Positions 19,617 through 29,300 of a stretch of 64,000 nt of DNA are shown in pieces (the stretch's first letter is position 1; the number at the start of each line of letters is the position of its first letter). The position numbers were made by a program, and so were the translations under genes. The notes beneath the pieces were generated by a model. The model was not told the origin of the DNA, did not search any database, and saw nothing but the letters and a program-made list of their open reading frames with translations. This DNA is from Spongilla lacustris (Eukaryota; Porifera; Demospongiae; Spongillida; Spongillidae), in assembly GCA_949361645.1 (NCBI GenBank), contig OX442424.1, positions 8,724,832 through 8,788,831 of the forward strand, in the 5' to 3' direction.

Positions 19617-22600
19617 GCGAGGTGGGTAGTCACAGAAATCCATGAGGCACATGTCTGATATCTGGTACACCTCACCTCCAGGTCCACCTGTTTTGGCCAC
19701 AAGCCAATGGCGGTCCTCTTGTGTTGGGACAATCCTTTGATGTGTGTATGCATACCTGTCTTCAGTACTGTGCAAGTGGCCATCTTGCTGTCTCTACTAT
19801 TGTGTTGTCATGTGACATAATGATGTACTCAAATGTACTATTGCTTAATAACATCATACATGCTGTTGACAAAGTTGTGCCTGTGACTACCTAGAGTGAG
19901 GCTACTGGGACACACACATACACCACACAAGTGATCTACAGTGACTGATGCCAGCTCTGAGATTGCAGTTGTTCAATGTTCTTTGTACACCAGTACTGGT
20001 GCAGAAAGCCGTGAACACTCTTTGGCACTGTGTACTGTCCAACCTGAAAGGGGGGTGGGCATGACATCACCACATTACAATAATACCATTAATGGGCAGA
20101 TAACACATAATGTCAGATTGGGATACACCCCCTCCTCCCCTGATGGGATACACCCCCCCCCATTGCTCATCTCCATGGTTACACCACCAGGCACTCACCT
20201 GGACCAGAGGCTGGTGACGTAGCTGCACACCTGCACCATGATGGCCCTCCTGCCCATGGTAGGTCCCCTGTATCGCATTAGGTACCACGTGTTGGTGCAA
20301 GCAGTCACTGCCCATGTGTGATAGCCTCTGTGATGGTTCTGCCCCCCTCTGTGATGGTACTGCCCCCCTCTGTGATGGTTCTGCCCCCCTCTGTGATGGT
20401 TCTGCCCCCCTCTGTGATGGTTCTGCCCCCCTCTGTGATGGCTCTGCCCCCCTCTGTGATGGTCCTGCCCCCCTCTGAGGCTCTGTGTGTCTGCACCACT
20501 CCAACTGTTCACCTATGTGAACAAAAAAGCTATAGTGAGGTTGGGCTTAAAATGGTGGAAAGATAGGTGGGTGGGTACATACAGGTGGTATGGGTAGGTG
20601 AGGGTCCCACATCAGCCAACATATGGCTGGGGTAACAAGGCTAGAGTTTGCTCTTTGATCATTGTGAAACAATTATCATTGTCAGGTAAAAAAATGCATG
20701 CAATCTATAGGTCCACACAGCTCCACACAGCTGCCTCTAGAGGTCCACACAGCTGCCTCTAGAGGTCCCCATAGCTGCCTCTAGAGGTCCACACAGCTGC
20801 CTCTAGAGGTCCACACAGCTGCCTCTAGAGGTCCACACAGCTGCCTCTAGAGGTCCACACAGCTGCCTCTAGAGGTCCACACAGCTGCCTCTAGAGGTCC
20901 ACACAGCTGCCTCTAGAGGTCCACACAGCTGCCTCTAGAGGTCCACACAGCTGCCTCTAGAGGTCCACACAGCTGCCTCTAGAGGTCCACATAGCTGCCT
21001 CTAGAGGTCCACACAGCTGCCTCTAGAGGCCCACATAGCTGCCTCTAGAGGTCCACACAGCTGCCTCTAGAGGTCCACACAGCTGCCTCTAGAGGTCCAC
21101 ACAGCTACTTCTAGTGGTAGTTATGTGGATCCCCAAGAGATAACAAGGTACTTACCCACGGAAGCCGCAGCAGGATATGGATAAACACAACTGGCTTCTC
21201 TGTTTGTCAACAGATGCTTTGGAGAGGAGCCTCCATGCTGAGAGGTGTGGCCAGGAGGAGGGCGAGGCCGAGAGGTGTGGCCAGGAGGAGGGCAAGGCTG
21301 AGAGGTGTGGCCAGGAGGAGGGCGAGGCTGCTGTGACATGTGGGGGGCAGGTCTGGTATCTTCCTCACTGCTGGTTGGAATGGACAAGTGCAGGCAGCTA
21401 TCAGGGGTGCTGCATGCAGAAGAGTACAGAGCTTCTGAACTGAAGCTGTGATTGGCATCAGCCCCCACAAAACAGGAGTCACGAGTTCTTGGCAGAGTCT
21501 GGGAACCAGCAATAGTCATTGGCATGGTCTGGGGACCAGTATTGGCAATTGGCAGGGTGTGTATCCAGTCCTGGAGTGCAGCAAGACATTCCTTAGAGCG
21601 TGGGGACACGACATAGCAGTCATCTGACTCCATCAACTGTTCTAAGGCATCCTGCTGTGTGCCTGAAATGGCAAAATCTGTGGAATTGAGGTGCCTCCCA
21701 TCATTTGTCTCTTCACTGTTGCTCTGAGCAACACTTCTCAAAGGTATGTGGTAATCTTTATTAAGGTTATTAAGGTTATTGGTCCTCTGGTCAATTTCTG
21801 TGACTTCACAACGTGGCATTACATAACCATCCAGAGAGCTGTCCGACAGTCTTCGGTACATTGTGGGGGCGGTGTGTTCCAGACGCTTGTCTGTGCTATC
21901 AATTCTCGTAACATGATGGTTGCCTATGGTAACAGGATGGTTGCCTCTGGTAACAGGATGGTTGCCTATGGTAACAGGATGGTTGCCTATGGTAACAGGA
22001 TGGTTGCCTATGTTAACAGAATATGCACTGGTGAGAGATCCAGAATCATTGTGACTGGCGCAGGACTGATGGTCGGCCATACTGGTGTGGTCTGGCAGTA
22101 CCCCCACATTGGTGGGCTGGACTTCAGGTCCATCGCCAGTCAGACCCGCTCCTCTGGGTCCAGCGCCAGTTAGACCTGCCTCTGAATGTGGCCCTACTCT
22201 GTCTCTCAGGGCACTGTACCTCTCTGACTGGATCTGGGGGGTGATTGGAAGCATGTTCAATGGACATATGTTCCTTATTACATAATGTGGGCACTAACCA
22301 GCTCTGTGGCAGGTGGGCTAGTGTGCTGCCTCACCGCATCTCCCCTCCCTCCCTTATCCACCACCTCTGCCGTCATCTTCTCTTTAGGCCTTGCTGTGTG
22401 GCTTTGGTGAGCATCTCCTTTCAGGTAGGGAGGAAGGTAGGTATCTTCATAGCCAGATAGGGATAGCATTAGGACACTGAAACCTTTCCAGCTCTTAGGT
22501 TTCTCAGTGGTGTGATGAAGGTCCTGCCACACTGTTCTCACCAGTGAGGCCACACCCGTGATGGCTTTGTGGCTCTTCAGACCAATGGGTGTGGAGTAAG

Positions 22601-22895
22601 TATGTGCTCCCACCTGACAATCTTTGACAACAAGTATCATTTCTGATTTGGCCCAAGTGTCCGACAAGACCACAGCCACTTCGTAGTTCTTCATAACCAC
22701 GCACCGCATTCTCTCTCTGCACCCTCGCAGCGTATCCATGCAGTTTTTGAACTCAGCTTTGATGTGATACACACCATCCGAAACCAGTTCGAATGTAGTG
22801 CCCTTGAGCTTAGGGTCGTGCAGAAGGGAAACTTGCACACCGCTTGGCTGCGCCGTTTTCATAAGAGCAGAGGCTAGCCACCCGGTGCCTTGCAT
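19485..22895 (-). CDS. OB-fold protein resembling shelterin TPP1 (ACD)
   Basis: Four exons: 22299-22895, 21156-22233, 20199-20325, 19485-19755. All phases agree and give 690 codons. Residues 5-105 look like the TPP1 OB fold. GWLASALM is followed by TFELVSDGVYHIKAEF, which matches the human TLLVSDGTHSVRCLV strand pair. CVVMKNYEVAVV then aligns without gaps to LLLLQDCGVHVQ and the following strand. TPP1 bridges POT1 and TIN2 and recruits telomerase. Exon 2 is low-complexity, with a heptad-like NHPVTIG repeat and PPPGHTSQ repeats. The C-terminal 130 residues (TWYLMRYRGP, DRHWLVAKTGG) are unrecognised. The last exon overlaps the last LGN coding exon antisense by 132 bases. The alternative is an unrelated OB-fold protein. 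Confidence 0.5.
20326..20480. repeat. 21-bp array (GTGATGGTTCTGCCCCCCTCT)
   Basis: Seven copies abutting the acceptor of TPP1-like exon 3. On the minus strand the last copy supplies the CACAG acceptor. Confidence 0.9.
20708..21118. repeat. 21-bp array (GTCCACACAGCTGCCTCTAGA)
   Basis: About twenty nearly identical copies in the intron between TPP1-like exons 2 and 3. The unit contains CTCTAGAG and CAGCTG palindromes. Confidence 0.95.
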
Positions 22896-23027
22896 ATCTA
22901 AACGTTAATGAACGGAGTTAATCTTCATCAAAATCATCGATATACATTATTAAACCAGCAATAAAAAGCGCGTTTACTTTACGCATGCGCATTGTATTTT
23001 ACTGGAGATTGAGAGCGCGTGGCTAAT
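22896..23027. promoter_or_regulatory. Bidirectional promoter, TPP1-like gene and snoRNA host
   Basis: About 130 bases separate the minus-strand ATG at 22895 from host exon 1. It contains ACGCATGCGCAT, an NRF1-type palindrome. A similar TGCGCATGCG lies in the FATP promoter at about 30485. Confidence 0.5.
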
Positions 23028-23048
23028 ATGGAAGCGTAAGTGCTTTTT

Positions 23049-23128
23049 GGGCGATGATGATTCCATAGTTCAAATGACATGGCTTTAAGCCTTCGATTGA
23101 AGACAAAATTCGCCCCTATCTGATGCCC
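23049..23128 (+). ncRNA. C/D box snoRNA, SNORD80-like, copy 1
   Basis: Terminal stem GGGC/GCCC, C box ATGATGA (23054), D box CTGA (23120), 80 nt. It shares CATAGTTCA after the C box and the CCCCTATCTGATG end with vertebrate SNORD80. The guide next to box D has one change (AAAATTCGCCCC) outside the core pairing in the other copies. Confidence 0.8.
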
Positions 23129-23252
23129 ATCCGAGAGGTCGAATGTTATCTTATGTTAATTTGGTTCACAGTGGCGATTAGCGCGAAGTTTAGCTCTTGT
23201 AACAACCAATGTGTAAGTTATTCCCCCCCCCCCCCCCCCTCCATTTTTTTTT

Positions 23253-23332
23253 GGGCGATGATGATTCCATAGTTCAAATGACATGGCTTTAAGCCTTCGA
23301 TTGAAGACAAACTTCGCCCCTATCTGATGCCC
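23253..23332 (+). ncRNA. C/D box snoRNA, SNORD80-like, copy 2
   Basis: 80 nt with stem GGGC/GCCC, C box ATGATGA and D box CTGA. The guide TTCGCCCCTAT abuts box D and is complementary to the conserved large-subunit rRNA stretch AUAGGGGCGAA. By the box-D-plus-5 rule it would methylate a G in the GGGG. Confidence 0.85.
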
Positions 23333-23474
23333 ATCCGAGAGGTCGAATGTTATCTTATGTTAATTTGGTTCACAGTGGCGATTAGCGCGAAGTTTAGCTC
23401 TGAAGTTTAGCTCTTGTAACAACCAATGTGTAAGTTATCCCCCCCCCCCCCCCCCCCCCCCCCCATTTTTTCTT

Positions 23475-23554
23475 GGGCGATGATGATTCCATAGTTCAAA
23501 TGACATGGCTTTAAGCCTTCGATTGAAGACAAACTTCGCCCCTATCTGACGCCC
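23475..23554 (+). ncRNA. C/D box snoRNA, SNORD80-like, copy 3
   Basis: 80 nt, identical to copy 2 except that TCTGACGCCC replaces TCTGATGCCC at the 3' end. A poly-C run precedes it after the donor. Confidence 0.85.
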
Positions 23555-23663
23555 ATAGTTTTGATCGCCAAGTGCACTTATATTGCTTTTATCCACAGTG
23601 CCGTCGAAGGAGCCTGAGGTTCTGGGCTTCTGGCCAGCTAATACCGTACGTAAGTGTTATTGC

Positions 23664-23756
23664 GGGGCCGTGATGATCCTATAGTTCAAATGACTCGGCT
23701 TGACTTCCAAGTCTGCTGTTTGGCTGAAGACAAACTTCGCCCCTATCTGATGCCCC
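23664..23756 (+). ncRNA. C/D box snoRNA, SNORD80-like, copy 4 (divergent)
   Basis: 93 nt with stem GGGGC/GCCCC, C box GTGATGA and D box CTGA. It keeps TATAGTTCAAATGAC and ACTTCGCCCCTATCTGATG but has a different, longer middle. Both guide segments are preserved while the linker changed, which argues for function. Confidence 0.85.
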
Positions 23757-24107
23757 TTAGTTACTCAACTTAGTTACTCTAAACTATAATTTTTACCATT
23801 CTTCACAGGTGCAGCGTGTGCAAAGTTGTGAGTATCGCTGCTGCGTCCTTTTCATGCAAGGACTGGACGTCTGTAATATTCTTGTAATGTGAATAGATTT
23901 ACATTCTGCAATGATGAATACATGTGATTGCTGGTGCAAAACCATCTGTGCAGTGGTCCCATCTGCGTGGAGCTGGGCGGAAGTGGGGTTTGTCCAATGG
24001 CATGGGGAAGGTTAGGCATGTCGATAAAAATTCCACCGGAATTTCGGCATTTTTAGGCACTTTCTAATTGAGCAAACTGCCAGCATTTTTCTATTAATAG
24101 ACACCGG

Positions 24108-24160
24108 AATGTGGCTGTTTGCGGCTGGACACTAGGTTTATAATTAGACAATACGGTATA
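24108..24160. repeat. Dispersed repeat, copy 2 (with 1975-2045)
   Basis: See 1975-2045; shared blocks TTGCGGCTGGACA and ATTAGACAATAC. The rest of 23836-24530 shows no gene I can support; a minus-strand frame starting MVYMLSHVCCLVFLLTVLF looks like a signal peptide but leads nowhere. Confidence 0.4.
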
Positions 24161-24529
24161 CGCCCCTAAAGCTGTAATGTTCGTATACATGTCGTTTTTG
24201 GCGATCCATATACCACACGTGTTGTAAGCAATTCTGTTGAAACAAATAGCTCCCGCACACACCCTACCAGTCTAGTCAACAATATGATAAACGCGCAACA
24301 GCTTTTGATTTGAATAATAGTTATGCGCAGCCCGTTTTTAAGCCTATGTAATTTTGGCGGGTCTACTTCAAGCTTGGTGTACGACCGAACCAACCGACAG
24401 AACAGGACGGTAAGCAAGAACACTAAACAACACACATGGGAGAGCATATATACCATGTTCACAACTAGCCAACTTTTTTTTTTAACACCGAACTGGACAT
24501 GAGTATTTTTATGAATAATAGGTGTGGTT

Positions 24530-25170
24530 TTGGATGGAGCACCACAAAACGACAGTCAAAGAGCTGCGTGGTCGCTTCTTGGTGGAGGCTAGGAAAAAGA
24601 AAACAAGGAGTTCATACATCTGCCAAGGTTGCAGCTCATTTGTACACTGTCTTTGCTATTAACACCAGCAATGACATAGTTAAAACTCACCCTCCTTGCT
24701 TCTACAGCAGTTCTGCTATACTGTTGCAAACTTGTGCTGCCTGCTGTTGACTGTGGGGGATAGTAGTAAATTGTGTCACCTTACATTCTGATTTGCCATA
24801 CATTATCACCCTGCCTGCAGTTGTCCACAGCCCACAGAAGATCATTTTAGGCATGCATGCAATAGCCCCTCCCACTGAATCCTTGCTGGCTGACCACTTA
24901 ATGGCCAGCTCCAACAATCCAGCAATCCTGGAGCAACTACTGTGTCCCATATACCTGAGGATTTTACACCAGCCTCTGGAGCTCCCATGTAGGGCACTGG
25001 TGTGCACTGCCTGCATGGTCGAGTGGTTCAAGGTGTTCAAGGTGTTCAATTGTAGTGGGTCAAATGTCCATGCTGCTTCATGGATACTCCACTAACTGCA
25101 CCACAGCTAAAGGCAGCAACACTATTGATCCAGGCACTTCTGTGTCAAACCTGTAGGAAGGACATTAAGG
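24530..25170 (+). pseudogene. Decayed RING/zinc-cluster fragment, transposon-like
   Basis: Two pieces in different frames with no way to join them cleanly. The first is FWMEHHKTTVKELRGRFL then SSYICQGCSSFVHCLC, a Cys/His cluster like those ending some DDE transposases. The second is ILEQLLCPIYLRILHQPL then ELPCRALVCTACMVEWF, a RING-like motif in which one zinc cysteine has become Tyr (CPIY instead of CPIC). A third short piece, LLCQTCRKDIKACEYG, could be the RING end. RAG1-like or piggyBac-like origins are both possible. Too broken to name. Confidence 0.35.
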
Positions 25171-25179
25171 CTTGTGAGT

Positions 25180-25182
25180 ATG

Positions 25183-25270
<88 letters not shown>

Positions 25271-25272
25271 GC
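25180..25272. repeat. (CA)n microsatellite
   Basis: Uninterrupted ACACAC with a GCGCGCG interruption near the end. Confidence 0.98.
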
Positions 25273-25799
25273 GCGCACACAAACACCAGTGCAATGGTGA
25301 ACCAGCGAAGGCTGACCTGCAGAAAGCAGGAAAACGCATGTTGGATTTGGCCTCCTCGGAGAACACAGGGGGCTGAATCCATACATGCAAGGTTCAACGG
25401 ACTACAAAGGACGTACCATTCAGTTCCTGACAAAGTTCGACAATTGGTGCTAATGGTAAAGGAGCATCTACTCTCCGTGGCTCCACAAAATGTGGCAGCG
25501 ACACTCCTACCAGCGATGACATGATCGCTTTTCTCGCGTAACTTTGGTATCAAAAATCCCTGGCAAAAAAAAAAAGTTGGCTTTTAGCACATACAATTAT
25601 AAGCTAGTACCTTCTAAGTCCTTCAAGATTCAGCTTTGATTTCGACTTTCTATCGGTTGGGAACGAAGATAATTCGCTTCGAATAGGGGAGGTACATCGC
25701 GAGTTACCCGCTTTCACGACCTATAACGCGCCGTGGCAACGAAACTGTAGCATGAGGTAAGCACTGTAAATAGAAAAATGATGCTGGCTTTATTTCGTG

Positions 25800-25955
25800 T
25801 TTTCAAATGGTGACAATAACGAACCTGTTTTGTGCTGGCTCACGTTTTTGTTCAACCCTGGGGTTGTCATGGGCGTTGCTAAGGCTCTAAGTAATCATTT
25901 CAATATTTCGGGTAAATAACCTAGTGTCCACAAAATGTATGGCCGCAAACAGCCG
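25800..25955 (+). repeat. Dispersed repeat, copy B (with 4376-4530)
   Basis: Same ordered blocks as copy A. The flanks (25273-25799 and 25956-26339) hold nothing I can name. Confidence 0.55.
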
Positions 25956-26339
25956 TGGGAATAAGGCTATGTATCGATCACGCCGCCACATTTAGTGCGC
26001 ACGTGCCGATGAGAATGGTATATTCCCGAAGTGACTCGTCGCTTATATGTATTCGGCTGCACAGGTAGCAGCCTAAGATAGCTACGCATGTGGGTTGCTA
26101 TACCGATTTTGCGCCATCATATTTCTACGTACCCTCCTACTGGTTATTTCATAGATGCAAAGTAAACCACCATGGTTCTTAATCAATTTTAGACCATCGA
26201 TAGTGTAATCGAACACCCACCGTAGGCACAAATAGAATTTCCCTGACTTCAGCCACTAATCTATGACGATTCTTCCTAAAATGTAATCCTTAAAACGTAA
26301 TTCCATTTATTACACACACACACAACCACACCACACTTC

Positions 26340-29300
26340 CTACAGTCGGTAGGTGCCATCTATTAACTGCTGATAGCGCCCAGTATCCAAGGGTACGTAC
26401 TTCTTCTCTGGGATGTCTAGAACATATAGTGGGTCTGTCACAGTGTTGATGTTAAAACCTTCACCTCTCACGCGATTCTTCTGGATCTTAAATGTACCTG
26501 TTAGATCAACACTTGGCATGATTCGGACAAAGATAGGAACTGCATAGGCAGGCAGTGCCGAGTAGAGCTTCTGTGCTAGCTGCGACACATCCAGATTCTT
26601 ATCTCCAACAATAGCTACCATTCCTGCCTTGCCCTCCGATCCAGGCACTTCAACACCATAGACACAGGCATCACGGTGTTCCATGGTGTTAGTGACAACA
26701 GACTCCACCTCAGCAGTGGAGACATTCTCTCCTTTCCACCTGAAGGTGTCGCCTGTGCGGTCACAGAAGAATAGGTATCCTTCCTCATCCATTCGCAGAA
26801 TATCGCCCGACAAAAAGTAGGCATCTCCTGGTGTGAAGACATTACGAAGGACCTTCTTCTCAGATGCTTGACTGTCATGGTAACCATCAAACTGTCTCAG
26901 GTGATTAGATTTGTCAATTTTTCCAACTATTTCACCAGGTTCATTGTATGAGGCTTTAACACAAAATCCATTACTATCCCGGGCGTAGAGGCCTGTTTCA
27001 ATGTCCACTTTGAGCAAGGTGACAGGGTACACAAATGGTAGAATAACAGACAGGTTGCCAACAGCCCCCTCCTTGCTGGTGGTGTTCACGATAGTGATGT
27101 TTCCTTCAGTCGACCCATAGAACTCTCCAATCTCAGCAATGTTGAACCTTGTCTTGAATTCATTCCATATATTAGGCCTAAGGCCGTTTCCTGTGGCCAT
27201 TCTTACACAGTGCTGGGCATCTGTGGGCCTAGGGGGCTGGGCCAACAAGTAGCGACAAATTTCTCCAATGTAATATACCACCTGCAATTAGAGCAAACTT
27301 TGCTTAACCAAAGACACTCATGTGGTCAACTACGTACCGTACACTTATATTTGATACAGTCCACCCAGAAACTGCTGGCTGAGAACTTCTTGCGCAGCAC
27401 AAGGGTGCAGCCTCTTAGCAACATACTGCCCAAACAAACCACACCTCCATTGGAATGATACAAAGGCAGAGTGCAGTACAGGACATCGTTGGACGTTATG
27501 CTGAGGAAGAGACTGTGGCCCCATGACATGTGGAAGAACCTACAAGAGAACTGTTTCAATGGTGTGGGGGCATTAATTAGCATTCCTTACCGTCTATGCT
27601 TGATGACTACAGCTTTGGGCAGTCCTGTGGTCCCAGATGTGTAAATGTAGCACAGCTGGTCTGCACACACCATAAGATAGGGTTAGGGGTTAACTAAGGT
27701 TAGGATGGTACATAAACTCTCACACCTCTAAATACATGTACACCTCACATGAGCACAGCTCCCTACACACCTCACATCAGCACAGCTCCCTACACACCTC
27801 ACATCAGCACAGCTCCCTACACACCTCACACCAGCACAGCTCCCTACACACCTCACATCAGCACAGCTCCCTACACACCTCACATCAGCACAGCTCCCTA
27901 CACACCTCACATCAGCACAGCTCCCTACACACCTCACATCAGCACAGCTCCCTACACACCTCACATCAGCACAGCTCCCTACACACCTCACATCAGCACA
28001 GCTCCCTACACACCTCACATCAGCACAGCTCCCTACACACCTCACATCAGCACAGCTCCCTACACACCTCACATCAGCACAGCTCCCTACACACCTCACA
28101 TCAGCACAGCTCCCTACACACCTCACATCAGCACAGCTCCCTACACACCTCACATCAGCACAGCTCCCTACACACCTCACATCACCTCCTCTAGACACAC
28201 ACATATCCTTTCTACCTTCAAATCCCTTGTCCTTCAGAGCAGGGGGTGGGCTAGTAGGACAGCCATCCAGTTCAATCTGCAAGTCTTTAGCTTGCTTAGG
28301 CATATTAGGGGAAGTCCCTCCCTTCTTCACTGCAAAGCACCTGTCTTTGACACCTTCATCCAACTGAGAGAGGACAGCCCCCAAGGCTTCCCCGAGCGAG
28401 GCACCAAAGACAATGGCTGATGCCTTGGACACCTTGATAGAGTGGGCCAACACCTCTTGCCTCAGGTTGTAGTTGATGAAAGCAGACACAACGCCAATCT
28501 TGCCCAGGCCAACCCACACACCCACATACTCTGGGCAGTTCTCCATAAACAGGGCCACCACATCGCCTTTCTTCAGGCCCAGGGCAAGGAAGTAACCGGC
28601 CACCCTATTGGCATATTCATCCAGCTGCTGAAAGCTCCACCGCTCATCTTCAAAGATTATGGCTGTCTTCTGAGGATGTCTGCGAACTGTCTGTTCAAAA
28701 AGGTCAGCGATGCTCACTCTGTTAGCTGCATTGGCCCTCAGAGAAGAGTTTAGTGAGAGGAGGCGTGTCGCTAACCTGCCAAAATAATAATAATGTATGC
28801 ACCCAGACCCAAACGACATAACTTACAGTACATGTATGTGTGTGGTTGTGTGTGTGTGTGTGTGTGGTTGTGTGTGATTGTGTGTGTGGATCATTGCAAC
28901 AAGTGAAGTGAGCAGGCAGCCTCATGTGGTTAATGATAAACTAAATATTCACGTACAATGTACATACACCCCCTTTCTGTATCACTGTATGGGAATCATT
29001 TGTAGTAGTTGATAGCTCTAATGAATGCACACCAGCACAAATGTTTGTTGCATAGCCCAACCTTGTCATTTGTCAGAAGGTTGGGTATCAAGCCTTGTGG
29101 ACTATTATCACATATTGCCCACATATGCTATCAGATGGATACAAATCATGGTACATGTATAGTATAGGCTTGATATACACCCAGTATAGGCTTGATATAC
29201 ACCCAGTATAGGCTTGATATACACCCAGTATAGGCTTGATATACACCCAGCTACATAAATGTTGCATAAGACTACATAAAAGGGAAGGCACCAGTTCCCA

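Larger units (their letters stand above)
23028..23835 (+). ncRNA. snoRNA host gene (GAS5-like), non-coding
   Basis: Short exons separated by introns that each carry one C/D snoRNA. Exon 1 ends at 23035; then 23172-23212, 23376-23429, 23599-23649, and a last exon from 23809 (3' end unknown). All four donors are GTAAGT and all acceptors CACAG. The only early ATG (23028) reads M-E-A-G-D-stop across the first junction, so the spliced RNA is not protein-coding. Exons 2 and 3 are near-duplicates (TGGCGATTAGCGCGAAGTTT...), and introns 1-3 are likewise related, so the locus grew by tandem duplication. In vertebrates SNORD80 lies in the non-coding host GAS5, which makes the organisation strikingly parallel. 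Confidence 0.7.

Noticed and set aside
22896..23220. Protein-coding gene starting at the ATG of snoRNA host exon 1
   Set aside because: After splicing the frame stops at codon six; the conserved parts are the intronic snoRNAs.
27736..28420. His/Ser-repeat frames opposite FATP
   Set aside because: Frames through the 27-bp minisatellite and antisense of FATP exon 2.
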